A DNA stretch of 64,000 nt, taken from an uncultured Mycoplasmatota bacterium. Its GTDB lineage: Bacteria; Bacillota_I; Bacilli_A; RF39; UBA660. Positions 16,767 through 26,499 of this stretch are shown here, in pieces. A program made the position numbers and the translations under genes. The stretch spans positions 1-64,000 of the forward strand of contig URHW01000004.1 of NCBI GenBank assembly GCA_900547775.1. Direction: 5' to 3'. A model generated the notes under the pieces. The model saw only the letters and a list, made by a program, of their open reading frames with translations, did no database searches and was not told the DNA's origin. Positions within the stretch are counted from its first letter, which is position 1. Each line of letters starts with the position of its first letter.

Positions 16767-18437
16767 CTACTTCAATTTCCAACAAGAATGACCTGATTTA
16801 TTATCATGATAAATTTTTCCTTCTTTCTTCAATAAATCTAATAGATACCTAACTCGGCTTAGTTTAGTGCCTTCATCTAATGAATTAGGTAACTTATCTT
16901 TAAGTAAAGAAATAATTTCTTTTCTACTTGCTGAACCATATTCTTTTATATATTTAATTATTAGTTCCATATAAAACTCATTTTCTAATCCAGAATTATA
17001 AACATACTCTTCCTTCTTTTCTGTTAAGCTAGCAAGACTTGATGAAATATAAATGTTTGGATATCTTCCTTCAATTAAATGTTCTTTTTTTAGATAATCA
17101 CTTTGCTCTTTACTTATCGTATATCTCTTTTGTAATCTATCAAGTAATATTATTGCACTAATATCTAAGTTAGTTCTTTCAAATAACAATCTACTATAAT
17201 TTTCATCAATTATTTTTCCATATAATGTTACAATAACTCGGTTAGAATTACTTAAATCATAATCAGGCATTGGAAAATATTTTTTCTTTTGAATATCATA
17301 AACTCGTTTAATTCCACTACCAACTGTATCTATCATATTCAAATTAACCATCGCACTTATTAAAAAAGGATTCCTATAATATGGAGAAGAATATCCATCT
17401 TTTAAAACGTTCTCAATTGTTTCCGGAATAAAACTGCCTTCATTTATGATCATCAATCTATCTGAATATTCAATTATATTAATGTTTCCATGAAGTCTGT
17501 AATCTTGATGAGCAATACAATTATTAATTAACTCACGAAGAATATAATTATCATACTTATCTACTTCATAAGGAAATAAAGTTGCATCACTAATCATGTA
17601 TCTATACTTTAAATTTCTAATCTTAGATTTTATTTTATCAATATTAATAATAAAAGGTATTCCAAAATGTTCATAATCAATCACATTAAAATCATCATAA
17701 AGTTTCCACGTCATTCGTGGAATATATCCTTCCATCAAATAATCATAATCACTATTTCCTAAAAGCAACATACAAGCCATAGTTATCTTATTATTAATTG
17801 TTAATCTTGCTTTATTTAAAAATTCAATATCAGTCAAATTATCAACTTCATCTATTAATTTATCATCTTTATGTTTAACTTTAAATTGTTCTCTAGCAAC
17901 TTTAATTGCACCTTTATCAAGATTATCTATTGTAGTTTCTTCAAGAACTTGTCTTGACCAATCATAATTTATAGTAGTTTTAATTTGTTCAATCTTATTT
18001 AGTGATAAAGGAGATAATGATTCGCCTATTCTTCCATAAGGAAACCCTTTCCAATTAATTGGAGTTCCAGAGGCGGCTGGTACTTGAAACATTATCACTC
18101 TTTTACCATTAACAACAATTGTATAAATTTCAATAAAACTTATATTATCCGTAGTATTATCAGAAATTTGTTTTTTCACCTTATTAAAATCATTATCTAT
18201 GCAATAATTAGTACTAGTTAACTCATGTGTTTTATCATCAACACCAAATATTATCCAAGAATAAAGTTTGTTTTTTAAATTAGCTTCATTAGCTAAAGCT
18301 GAGAAATATTTTCCTAAGGTATCAACATCAAAATTATTCTTAGCTCTTTTAAACTCAACACATTCATTTTCAGAAACTTTTAATAGATTACTTAATATTA
18401 CAAGTAGCTCCTCAGTTGTCTTATACAAACTTATCAC
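16767..18437 (-). CDS. Schlafen AlbA_2-type ATP-binding regulator
   Basis: A 556-residue protein. The N-terminal AlbA_2/Schlafen domain (about 15-130) has ECVEFKRAKNNFD, YFSALANEANL and SWIIFGVDD. The middle is an ATPase-like region with LRELINNCIAHQDYRLHGNI, fitting the HATPase_c_4 domain common in this family. A C-terminal winged-helix segment (about 480-556) follows. Such proteins are usually called putative transcriptional regulators or RNA/DNA-binding ATPases; some occur in defence islands. A position between pilin-like and lectin-like genes could mean local regulation, but this is inference. Confidence 0.75.
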   Translation of the reverse strand: MISLYKTTEELLVILSNLLKVSENECVEFKRAKNNFDVDTLGKYFSALANEANLKNKLYSWIIFGVDDKTHELTSTNYCIDNDFNKVKKQISDNTTDNISFIEIYTIVVNGKRVIMFQVPAASGTPINWKGFPYGRIGESLSPLSLNKIEQIKTTINYDWSRQVLEETTIDNLDKGAIKVAREQFKVKHKDDKLIDEVDNLTDIEFLNKARLTINNKITMACMLLLGNSDYDYLMEGYIPRMTWKLYDDFNVIDYEHFGIPFIINIDKIKSKIRNLKYRYMISDATLFPYEVDKYDNYILRELINNCIAHQDYRLHGNINIIEYSDRLMIINEGSFIPETIENVLKDGYSSPYYRNPFLISAMVNLNMIDTVGSGIKRVYDIQKKKYFPMPDYDLSNSNRVIVTLYGKIIDENYSRLLFERTNLDISAIILLDRLQKRYTISKEQSDYLKKEHLIEGRYPNIYISSSLASLTEKKEEYVYNSGLENEFYMELIIKYIKEYGSASRKEIISLLKDKLPNSLDEGTKLSRVRYLLDLLKKEGKIYHDNKSGHSCWKLK

Positions 18438-18524
18438 CTCTATTAGTTATTGTTGTAAGAACATCCCAGATTTCCTTTTTATTTTTTTAATAAAATAAAA
18501 AAAATTTTTGATTAATACCCATAT

Positions 18525-18555
18525 TAAAAGAACTCAAAGTTTTTAACTCTGAGTT
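18525..18555 (-). terminator. Terminator of the giant pilin-like gene
   Basis: AACTCA / TGAGTT arms around an A-rich loop are followed by C-T-T-T-T on the minus strand. The hairpin overlaps the stop codon at 18543. Confidence 0.65.
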
Positions 18556-21500
18556 CCATCATTTGTTTCTACTGTTATATCATAATCTGTATCATAATAG
18601 TAATTACTAAATAAAACATTTGAATTATTAATAACTGTTCTTATACCTAAGTCTCCTCTACCATATATAGCGTTTCTTTCAATAGATTTAACACTATCAG
18701 TTAAAGTTATTGTCTTAAGTATAATATTATTCATAAGTGCATAACTACTAATATTTTCTGCATCTATTACATATTCTAACTTCTCATAATAACTAGGAAC
18801 ACTTATTAAAGTCGTACCATCCTTATTAAACAATACTCCATCTCTGCTACTATAATTATTATTATCAGCACTAACTATAAATTTATTTATATTTAGGTTT
18901 ATTCTTGATTCTATACTAGTAACAGAGCTTGGCACACTTAAACTCATCTTCTTATCATCAGCACTTACTAATCCATTTAATGAGTCATATATAATTCTCG
19001 TTGTTCCTTCTCTAATTTGTACATCTCCTTCAAGTTTATCAGGAACTAAAATAAGTGTATCCCCATTATATAATATATTATTTTCTACTTCTAAAGTACT
19101 TGCTTTTATTTCTTTAAAGTTAACTCCCCTAAATGGTGCTATACCTACATAAGCATTTCCTATATCAGCACTCTTACCCTTAAAGTTATAAAACGCATAA
19201 TCTCCAATAGTTTGAACACTTCTAGGAATAACAATATCACCTAAACTACTATCTATAAAAGCATAATCTCTAATATATTCTAAGCCTTCATTAAATGTTA
19301 TATTACTTAAACTAGTATTTGTACTAAAAGCATACTGCTCAATAGTTCTAACCGAACTTCCTATAGTAACACTAGTAAGACCTAAATTATTAGCAAATGC
19401 TCTCTTACCAATCTTTTCACTATTAACATTAAGCATCTTTAAACTAGTACTTTCAAAGGCCGATGTTCCAATAGATTTAACACTTGATGGAATATTAATA
19501 TTAGTAATACCAGTTCCATAAAATGCATTATTACCAATACTACTAACATTATTCCCAATAACAATATTATTAATTTGGCTCGCATAATTATCCCAAGGAG
19601 CGCTTATAAAATCTTGCATATCTCCGGTTCCATACACGCTTAATGTATAACCATTACTTCCATCTATCACTTTGTTACTATATAAAAATGCGATTACATC
19701 TTCTTTATTATTCTTACCGATCTTATAATAATTCACATATTCATGCTCTGCACTTACTATCTCACTAGTAGTACGCTTTTGATTAACTAAGCCATATATA
19801 TCTCTAACTGCACCATCACTTAAAGTTAATGTAAATAGTCCATAATAATTATTTGCTTTTACCACTACTTCAAATCGGTATCCATTAGTAATATCTTTAA
19901 CCTTAGTAACACTATCAACTAAAACACCATTACTAGCACTAATCATACCCTTATCAAGAGATGCACTAGCAAGTCCTCCACCAATATCCGTACATTCCAA
20001 ATACGCCTTACCAGTTCCATAAATATCACTTGGTACATCAGTAAACATACAACTAGGTGCTGGATTATCTGCAATAGCATAATAAGTAGTTCCTTTATTT
20101 CTACTATTAATTGTAACTGTACTTCCAATATTTTTAATGTTTCCACCACTAGGACTTGTACTCCATCCCTTTTTAGTTATTCCATCTGGAACACTAAAGT
20201 CAGGTAATGTAACTGTGCATCCTGAACCTAACCTACTTTCTGTACAAGTAAGTGTTGTCTCACCAAGAGTTCCATAAGTTCCCCCATTTAAATTAATTTG
20301 AAATACATTAGTAACATATATAGGTATTCTAAGTTCTCCACAATCTGCACCTTTAATAACTAAATATGTAGTTCCAGTTCTGTATGATCTTATCTTTATC
20401 TTATCAGTAAACACCTTATTAATATTATCAGGTTCATATGAGAAATTACTTTGTGATACCACATTAACACTTGCTGTCCAACTATTACTAACACTATAAC
20501 TAAGTTTGCCAGTAGCAGCATAACTAATTGTAATCTCTGCACTTTCCCTATTAACACCTAAAGTAATTGAATTTAGATTACTTTTTAAAGAATAAACATT
20601 ATAATCAAGTTCAGCAAGTCTATTACCATTATTTTCTCTTAAGTAAATAACTGCTTTACCCGTATTAGTTCTTCCTAACTTATAAGGAAGACTACTATCA
20701 TACTGCGTACTAGTAACATTATGTCTTACTAATGACATCTGTCCATATCTTCCACCATTATTGGCACAATTATTACTTAAACTAATCGCTGGCTGACTAG
20801 GATTATTACCTAAATCTACTAAATAATAATCAGTCATACTATCAAACACTATATTATTCTTCGTACTATCACAAGTCTTACCACTACTATCTAATACTCC
20901 CAAATTAATCCCATGAATTGTAATGGTATTATTACTAAGATCAGAACCAACCTCTTTACACACTTTAGTAACCGTATTATTATTCTCTCTAAAATATAAA
21001 CTTGTCTTATAAATAACTGGTATAAATATATCTAATGAGCCATCTCTTACACTCTTAACATTAACTTTAAAATCTTCTACATTATCATAAATATCTTCAC
21101 CATTAGTGGTCTCTAAAATAACTGTATCATTTTCTATATGACAATTTAAATAATCAGTATTTTCTTCATATCCACCATAAGTACTTTTCTTATAAACAGT
21201 GCAAGTAAAATCATTACTAGAGCTTCCGTTTATCTTAGACTTAAACTGTGTCTTATCATTATTTTGTCTTCTTCCCCCATTAAAATATAAATATTCTGGT
21301 ATATCTGTATTATCTAATTTAATATTTGAAACATTAACCTCAAAACTAGTTTCACCACAAATTGATCCTTTTATTCTAATGGTAACAGTTCCAATACTAT
21401 TTCCTTTTATATAAAAGTAATTCTGATTATTTAAAGTTATTGTACTTCCAAATGAACTATTATTTGCTGATATACTAGCAGCACTACTATCAACTGATAC

Positions 21501-22574
21501 AGTAATTCTTCCTGTACCACCAGCCTTAAGTTCTACTCTCTTAGCAGCCTCACCTACAATAACATTCGTAATATGCGTTACTACATCTAAATCATAAACT
21601 TCTCTAGTTATAACCTTACTAATACCTGCATGATCTTCAGTTATCGTAAAACTTTTCTCACCTGTACTAGTACCACTATTCATATATAGAACGTCTCCCT
21701 TTATAGTAGCATTCAAATCATCACTAATCCCACTAAGAGAAAACTCGCCATAATTCTTCCCCGTAATCCTAAAAAGTTCATTAGTAAGTGTTTTCATACA
21801 CATCTTAGGTGTATATCCATCTATATCATAATTAACAACATACACCCCTAAATTCATATGTCGATATAACTTCTTTTCTGCTCCTTCATCATCTCTGTAT
21901 GTACCAGTTACTTGTACTTGATAATTTCCATCACTTCCAGTACCATTATCATTTAAAGTAATAACTAAATCATCACCAACAACTTTACAACTAAATGGAC
22001 CTGTCGCTTCACATGTAATACTTTTAAAAGTTCCTTTAGTATAAATCTTAGTTTTAAATTCCTCATGAAGTCCCCAATAAAAATCTTTCTTTGTAGTTCC
22101 TAAATTAAGTGAATAATTACCATCAACTGCTGGACATGAATAATTCTTATTTTTTATATCATAAAAAGTAGCACTTATCGTTACTGTAGATGGATCATAA
22201 CATAAAAGAACATTACCACTGAGTCTTCCACCAGTAACTGGATTGCCAACATAACTAGCATCATCTTTAGTAGTATCATACTCTAAATAACCTAGACCTA
22301 CTAAATCATCAACACTTATTATGCACTCATCATACGCATCATCATTAATAACTCCAGATTCTAACCCATTAGTACACTTCTGATAAGTATTAATATTATC
22401 TTCACCATACTTAGAAGCACTAGTTTCAATAGTACTAATCTTAGAATTTAAAATACTCTCTTTTGTATTTTTTGAAATATTAGTAACCGCTGGTATCAAA
22501 ATAACCATAATAATTGCAAGTATTGTAATAACTGCAAGAAGTTCCACCATTGTAAAACCCTTATGGTTCTTCAT
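18543..22574 (-). CDS. Giant pilin-like surface protein with LRR_5 (BspA-type) repeats
   Basis: A 1343-residue protein starting with a prepilin leader (MKNHKG, then FTMVELLAVITILAIIMVIL). A long extracellular part follows: Cys-containing beta domains (about 100-780); a Listeria-Bacteroides-type repeat near 790-870 (GWSTSPSGGNI); then BspA-type leucine-rich repeats (about 1020-1300) with units like IPSSVKSIGTSAFESTSL. Such LRR_5 arrays are common in surface adhesins. Joining them to a pilin leader makes it a candidate pilus-tip or pseudopilus adhesin. It ends a run of four pilin-type genes separated by at most 10 bases or overlapping, so they probably form one operon. Most pilins are 100-200 residues, so this length is exceptional. 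Confidence 0.75.
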   Translation of the reverse strand: MKNHKGFTMVELLAVITILAIIMVILIPAVTNISKNTKESILNSKISTIETSASKYGEDNINTYQKCTNGLESGVINDDAYDECIISVDDLVGLGYLEYDTTKDDASYVGNPVTGGRLSGNVLLCYDPSTVTISATFYDIKNKNYSCPAVDGNYSLNLGTTKKDFYWGLHEEFKTKIYTKGTFKSITCEATGPFSCKVVGDDLVITLNDNGTGSDGNYQVQVTGTYRDDEGAEKKLYRHMNLGVYVVNYDIDGYTPKMCMKTLTNELFRITGKNYGEFSLSGISDDLNATIKGDVLYMNSGTSTGEKSFTITEDHAGISKVITREVYDLDVVTHITNVIVGEAAKRVELKAGGTGRITVSVDSSAASISANNSSFGSTITLNNQNYFYIKGNSIGTVTIRIKGSICGETSFEVNVSNIKLDNTDIPEYLYFNGGRRQNNDKTQFKSKINGSSSNDFTCTVYKKSTYGGYEENTDYLNCHIENDTVILETTNGEDIYDNVEDFKVNVKSVRDGSLDIFIPVIYKTSLYFRENNNTVTKVCKEVGSDLSNNTITIHGINLGVLDSSGKTCDSTKNNIVFDSMTDYYLVDLGNNPSQPAISLSNNCANNGGRYGQMSLVRHNVTSTQYDSSLPYKLGRTNTGKAVIYLRENNGNRLAELDYNVYSLKSNLNSITLGVNRESAEITISYAATGKLSYSVSNSWTASVNVVSQSNFSYEPDNINKVFTDKIKIRSYRTGTTYLVIKGADCGELRIPIYVTNVFQINLNGGTYGTLGETTLTCTESRLGSGCTVTLPDFSVPDGITKKGWSTSPSGGNIKNIGSTVTINSRNKGTTYYAIADNPAPSCMFTDVPSDIYGTGKAYLECTDIGGGLASASLDKGMISASNGVLVDSVTKVKDITNGYRFEVVVKANNYYGLFTLTLSDGAVRDIYGLVNQKRTTSEIVSAEHEYVNYYKIGKNNKEDVIAFLYSNKVIDGSNGYTLSVYGTGDMQDFISAPWDNYASQINNIVIGNNVSSIGNNAFYGTGITNINIPSSVKSIGTSAFESTSLKMLNVNSEKIGKRAFANNLGLTSVTIGSSVRTIEQYAFSTNTSLSNITFNEGLEYIRDYAFIDSSLGDIVIPRSVQTIGDYAFYNFKGKSADIGNAYVGIAPFRGVNFKEIKASTLEVENNILYNGDTLILVPDKLEGDVQIREGTTRIIYDSLNGLVSADDKKMSLSVPSSVTSIESRINLNINKFIVSADNNNYSSRDGVLFNKDGTTLISVPSYYEKLEYVIDAENISSYALMNNIILKTITLTDSVKSIERNAIYGRGDLGIRTVINNSNVLFSNYYYDTDYDITVETNDGTQS

Positions 22575-22584
22575 AAAATCACCT

Positions 22585-23109
22585 CTATTCTGCTATCTTA
22601 AAATAAATATTAGATGTAAAATCATTTCCATTAGAAGCAAGCATTTTAACCCTTAACTCCCTAAGACTAGTATTTTCAAACTCCTTATAATTAACAAAAT
22701 CATTCTCATCTATTATTGCTCCATCAGGAACTTTACGCACAAAATTACGTGTCCTCTCATCACTAGTTAAATTATTATTAACATATTCATATTTAATATA
22801 TCTTGCATCATCAGTTAATGATAACTTCTTTACAATAAGTTCATTTAAATTACCTTCCCTAAAAGCATTAAAAGTAATTGTAACACTTTTCTTCCCATCT
22901 AAACTCACACTCTTGACTCCATATCTATTAATATCCGTACTAATCGTATCAATTAAAATGGTATCTAATACTTCAAAATCAACTTCTAACTTACTCTTCT
23001 TATATAACCCATTAACTGTAATTAATAATCTTGTAATAAAAATAAGAATAATTGACACAAGCACAATAGATACAATAATCTCAACAAGAGTCATCCCCTT
23101 CTTATTCAT
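22585..23109 (-). CDS. Type IV pilin-like (minor pilin/pseudopilin) protein
   Basis: A 174-residue protein with a leader MNKKG and then MTLVEIIVSIVLVSIILIFI, where Glu at +5 is the classic pilin residue. The remainder is a small mixed domain (about 40-174). ATG 23109 starts directly at the leader, with GGTGATAG upstream; a 4-codon longer start is less likely. It overlaps the preceding pilin-like gene by 8 bases. Layout resembles ComGD/ComGE/ComGF-type or minor pilin clusters, but no exact family is recognisable. Confidence 0.75.
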   Translation of the reverse strand: MNKKGMTLVEIIVSIVLVSIILIFITRLLITVNGLYKKSKLEVDFEVLDTILIDTISTDINRYGVKSVSLDGKKSVTITFNAFREGNLNELIVKKLSLTDDARYIKYEYVNNNLTSDERTRNFVRKVPDGAIIDENDFVNYKEFENTSLRELRVKMLASNGNDFTSNIYFKIAE

Positions 23110-23611
23110 CACTATCACCAAACCTTAATGAAGCATACTGATAAATAGTCGGATTATTATTATAATTATTCTCATCTACATACATAACAATAATTCTATA
23201 ACCACTTTCCTTAGTTGGATCTAACTTCTTTATATAATTCTGTGTAGTAGCCTCTAAATCAGATAACTCCCCACTATTAATATCACTAGTAAACCACTTA
23301 GTAAAATAAATAGAATTTATTCTCATATTAGTAACTAATGATTTAAAATAAGTATCACCCTTACCTAAACAATCACTATTACCCTGACAATAAATATACA
23401 CACTAGAGCCATCATAACCATTAAACCCACTATCTTCAAAATACTCTTTAACTAAATTAGTCTTATAAATATATTCTGTATTATCATAATAACTCTTTCT
23501 TTGTACAGCACTAATAACATTCATATAACCACCATAAAGCATAATTAAAAGCACACACAAAACAAGAATAACTACAATTGTCTCTACTAAAACAAAACCC
23601 TTATTCTTCAT
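23102..23611 (-). CDS. Type IV pilin-like (minor pilin) protein
   Basis: A 169-residue protein with leader MKNKG followed by FVLVETIVVILVLCVLLIML. Glu at +5 is present, so processing by a prepilin peptidase is expected. The body has two close Cys (YCQGNSDCLG) that may form a disulfide, and a Tyr/Asn-rich C-terminal part. It lies 8 bases downstream of the 23620 gene and overlaps the next pilin gene by 8 bases, so expression is coupled. Confidence 0.75.
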   Translation of the reverse strand: MKNKGFVLVETIVVILVLCVLLIMLYGGYMNVISAVQRKSYYDNTEYIYKTNLVKEYFEDSGFNGYDGSSVYIYCQGNSDCLGKGDTYFKSLVTNMRINSIYFTKWFTSDINSGELSDLEATTQNYIKKLDPTKESGYRIIVMYVDENNYNNNPTIYQYASLRFGDSDE

Positions 23612-23619
23612 AATACCTC

Positions 23620-24540
23620 CTAATCATGCTTAAAACTAATATTACACTTACTAGCATGCCCATTATTCTTATACTTAAATAAATACTTAGTATTACTTTC
23701 ATTAGTAATTGGACTAATCTCATAATCATTATAATTACAACTTACTTCATCTAATTCATAACCCGCATAAGGAACAATCGTAAAAGAAATCTCATCATCA
23801 TCTATAAAATCCTTTGTAATAAATGAAACTGTACCATCAAAATAATCTATATTATTATCAAGCCACTCTAAACTAACAATATCATTATAAGCGTAAGTAA
23901 TATCCATAAGTAATAAATTAGTATAATAAGTTCTATTAGTGTTATAAGTACTCTGTTTACCAACAATCATATAACTAAGAGTTTCACTACCAGTTAAATC
24001 AACTATTTTAGAAACACTCTTCCAACCATCATTATTAGAAGTACTAATAACCCTACTACTATCTATAACATCACCACTCACTGTATTAGAAACAAACACA
24101 TCACTGGTATAACCAATACTAGGTTGATAATATTCCATACGAATATAATATTTATGAGTAGAATCTACACTTATTGGCTGAGATAAATTACCACTTGATC
24201 CCGTCTTAATAACACACCTCTTACCAAAATCTGCAACCTGAAAATTACCATTATTTTGAATACTCCAATCAGTAAGATTATTATTAGCATCAACACTATT
24301 AAAATTACCATTACGCACTAAATTAGTAATACTCTTTCCACCATCAACACTAGCATAAGAAACATATAAACTTATACTACCACTACCATCATTAAGTTTC
24401 TCTCGAATCTCACCATTATATCTATCCAAAATAGTCTTATTTGCAATATAATTACTCAAAAGAGCCGTCAAAATAGCAATAAAAGCAAGAAAAAAAGTAT
24501 AAATCAAACTAGTAGCAATAAACCCACTCTCATTCTTCAT
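23620..24540 (-). CDS. Pilin-like protein with atypical leader
   Basis: A 306-residue protein starting MKNESG and then FIATSLIYTFFLAFIAILTA. Gly before Phe matches the prepilin cleavage site, but the +5 position is not Glu, as in PilX/GspK-type tip pseudopilins. Residues about 75-200 hold a carbohydrate-binding-like beta-sandwich (NLVRNGNFNSVDANNNLTDW, ISVDSTHKYYIRMEYYQ), the pattern of CBM4/9-type or related jelly-roll domains. Two Cys near the C terminus may pair. It is the first of the four pilin-type genes transcribed leftward, so it may cap the pilus. Confidence 0.65.
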   Translation of the reverse strand: MKNESGFIATSLIYTFFLAFIAILTALLSNYIANKTILDRYNGEIREKLNDGSGSISLYVSYASVDGGKSITNLVRNGNFNSVDANNNLTDWSIQNNGNFQVADFGKRCVIKTGSSGNLSQPISVDSTHKYYIRMEYYQPSIGYTSDVFVSNTVSGDVIDSSRVISTSNNDGWKSVSKIVDLTGSETLSYMIVGKQSTYNTNRTYYTNLLLMDITYAYNDIVSLEWLDNNIDYFDGTVSFITKDFIDDDEISFTIVPYAGYELDEVSCNYNDYEISPITNESNTKYLFKYKNNGHASKCNISFKHD

Positions 24541-24584
24541 AACACCAGCCCTATTCTCTTTAAATTATAACATTATCTTAAAAG

Positions 24585-24616
24585 AAAAAAAAGCCCTAAC
24601 TAAAAGTTAGAACTCT
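24585..24616 (-). terminator. Terminator of lectin-like paralogue 3
   Basis: A GAGTTCTAAC / GTTAGGGCTT hairpin followed by eight T on the minus strand separates paralogue 3 from the pilin-type genes, which therefore need their own promoter or read-through. Confidence 0.75.
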
Positions 24617-24620
24617 ATAA

Positions 24621-26492
24621 TTAATTTATAATATAAGGATTATCACTCGTACCATTACCAGTTACGCTGGTCGAAGATATAAGAGAAATGGCCGGGCGAA
24701 CACCAGTGTCGCCGTCAATGTTGCCGTCGCGCAAGTCACCCGAGCGCACGCCCCGATCGAGAGTGATGATGCTATCGAAGTAGCTAGGCGACAAGGACCA
24801 CCACCAATTCGTCCCAGTATTTTCTTGTAAATATGTAGAACGATTATAATAACCAGATACCGACCCAGCAAATGCTATTTCATCTGCAGTTAATAATCCT
24901 ATTTTATAAGTTAAGTTACCATTACCATTCTTTGTATCATCAACAGTAAATTTAGATAATTTTCCACCATTATTATCATTTGGACATTTTAATGTTGGCT
25001 GTTTAGTGGAATCCAATCTATTATATGCAGCATAATTTGTATACTCTGTCCCATAACCTAATCCTCCACTTACTGTACTTTTATCATTACACCAAATTGT
25101 ATCAGCTAGTTTATCTTCATATGGTGCTAAATTTTTTGTATACCATATCTCCAAATTTTTTAGTATTGTACTTTTATTTGTATTTGCATGTGTACTTGCA
25201 TAATCACTTGCTCCAGCAGTACCATACATAAATCCTACATAAGCATTATCATTATGGTTTGTATTAAATGCACTTTTATATGTTTCACCAGAGTATCTTG
25301 CAAATGCTGCATTAGTACTATTATTTGCTGATGAACAAGGATTAGCTACTTTTGTAGTATTATCATTATGAAGAACAAGTTTTACTGAACCATCGCCTGT
25401 TATTCTTACTATTCTCCAGCATTTATTAGCAAATTGTACATAATTATTTTTTACTGCCCCTCTAAAGTAGTAAGATGTTCCATAATCATCTTCTGTACTA
25501 GCAAGTAATGCTTCTGTTGTATTTTTATTTGATGTTATTTGTTTGTACGTAAAACTGCTTGATGTAGCGCTTACTACATAATATATACTGCTTAAATTAG
25601 TGGTTGTTGTCATTGATCCTGCAGTACTTGAACCAGAACTTGATAAAGAACTATATGGCAAATATTTTCCAACTAAGCTTGAATATGAATTAGCATATGT
25701 ATCACTTGTTACTGCAGTACCAGTTAAATTAAAGTTTGTCCCATTTGCTTCGTATCCAGTACCATAAGTTATATAATATGCTTGAGATGTTGATAATACA
25801 CTTGTTGACTGACTTTCAACATCATCTTTAGTATGAGCATTTACTTCTTTTCCTGGTGTTGTAAGTGGTGATTTTATCTCGTTATTTGCAAGTATTGCAT
25901 CTTTCAATGTAACCTCTTCATTAGCAGCTACTCCAACAACGACTATCTTACCTTCCCAGTTCTTATTAAGTCCATCTGCAATAGATGTTTCACCATCCAT
26001 CCATACTCTTAAATCGTAACTTTTCTCTTCATTTGCTTTAAGTCCAGTAGTTACTAAAATATAACCTTTATTTGTGCCTTCCAATTCAGTTAAAGTCTGA
26101 CTTCCAAGAAGCACGGAAGAGCCATCAGTCGTTCCTTTGCTAGATAAATTAACTTTTAAAAAACTATCCTTTAAGTATGCTACATCAGTACTTGTTCTAT
26201 ACTTACTATCAATCGTAATATACACTTTAACATAACTATCACAATTATTTTTTAAAGTGAATGTAAATGGTGTTTGTTTAAGACCATCTTCATCACTTAT
26301 CGGAAAAGCATCACTTAAAGTTATTTTAGATGTTTCTTCAGTAAGCGTTGCATCTAAACAAGTTCTAGTTCCAATAACATTACTATTAGTTTGCGTTAAT
26401 TTCAATCTAAACCAAGCATAACTTACACCCATAAAAACAACTAAAGTTATAAGTAATCCATAATAAATTTTTATTTTCTTTTTATCTTCCAT
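24621..26492 (-). CDS. Anchored surface protein with C-type-lectin-like domain (paralogue 3, hypervariable end)
   Basis: A 623-residue close relative of the 6.5 kb protein over its full length. Residues about 10-30 form the anchor/signal ending VSYAWFRLK; a beta domain (about 38-195) is followed by a linker (AYYITYGTGYEANGTNF) and then the lectin-like domain (about 340-623) with NKCWRIV, NPC, WCNDK and LKC. The final WWWSLSPSYF to GVRPAISL segment is written in GC-rich codons, many ending C or G (atc, cgc, ggc, gac, cgg). Paralogue 1 keeps AT-rich codons at the same place. It starts 7 bases after the lytic transglycosylase stop, so the two are probably co-expressed at the cell wall. Confidence 0.7.
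   Translation of the reverse strand: MEDKKKIKIYYGLLITLVVFMGVSYAWFRLKLTQTNSNVIGTRTCLDATLTEETSKITLSDAFPISDEDGLKQTPFTFTLKNNCDSYVKVYITIDSKYRTSTDVAYLKDSFLKVNLSSKGTTDGSSVLLGSQTLTELEGTNKGYILVTTGLKANEEKSYDLRVWMDGETSIADGLNKNWEGKIVVVGVAANEEVTLKDAILANNEIKSPLTTPGKEVNAHTKDDVESQSTSVLSTSQAYYITYGTGYEANGTNFNLTGTAVTSDTYANSYSSLVGKYLPYSSLSSSGSSTAGSMTTTTNLSSIYYVVSATSSSFTYKQITSNKNTTEALLASTEDDYGTSYYFRGAVKNNYVQFANKCWRIVRITGDGSVKLVLHNDNTTKVANPCSSANNSTNAAFARYSGETYKSAFNTNHNDNAYVGFMYGTAGASDYASTHANTNKSTILKNLEIWYTKNLAPYEDKLADTIWCNDKSTVSGGLGYGTEYTNYAAYNRLDSTKQPTLKCPNDNNGGKLSKFTVDDTKNGNGNLTYKIGLLTADEIAFAGSVSGYYNRSTYLQENTGTNWWWSLSPSYFDSIITLDRGVRSGDLRDGNIDGDTGVRPAISLISSTSVTGNGTSDNPYIIN
24658..24802 (-). other. Candidate DGR variable region, copy B
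   Basis: The segment runs from the WWWSLSP codons to GVRPAISL. I count 69 G/C in 120 bases (24661-24780). The flanking constant parts match the other copies: TTGTC in SLS and ATTTCTCTT in ISL. The encoded loop DSIITLDRGVRSGDLRDGNI shows no resemblance to copies A or C. Confidence 0.55.
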
Positions 26493-26499
26493 ATTTCAC

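Noticed and set aside
16569..16796. Open frames on both strands of the A-rich repeat
   Set aside because: The products are only Ser/Lys/Gln or Phe/Cys/Leu runs dictated by the repeat; there is no ribosome site and no domain.
24662..24871. Second frame across variable region B
   Set aside because: Shadow frame kept open by the high GC; the lectin-like gene explains the region.
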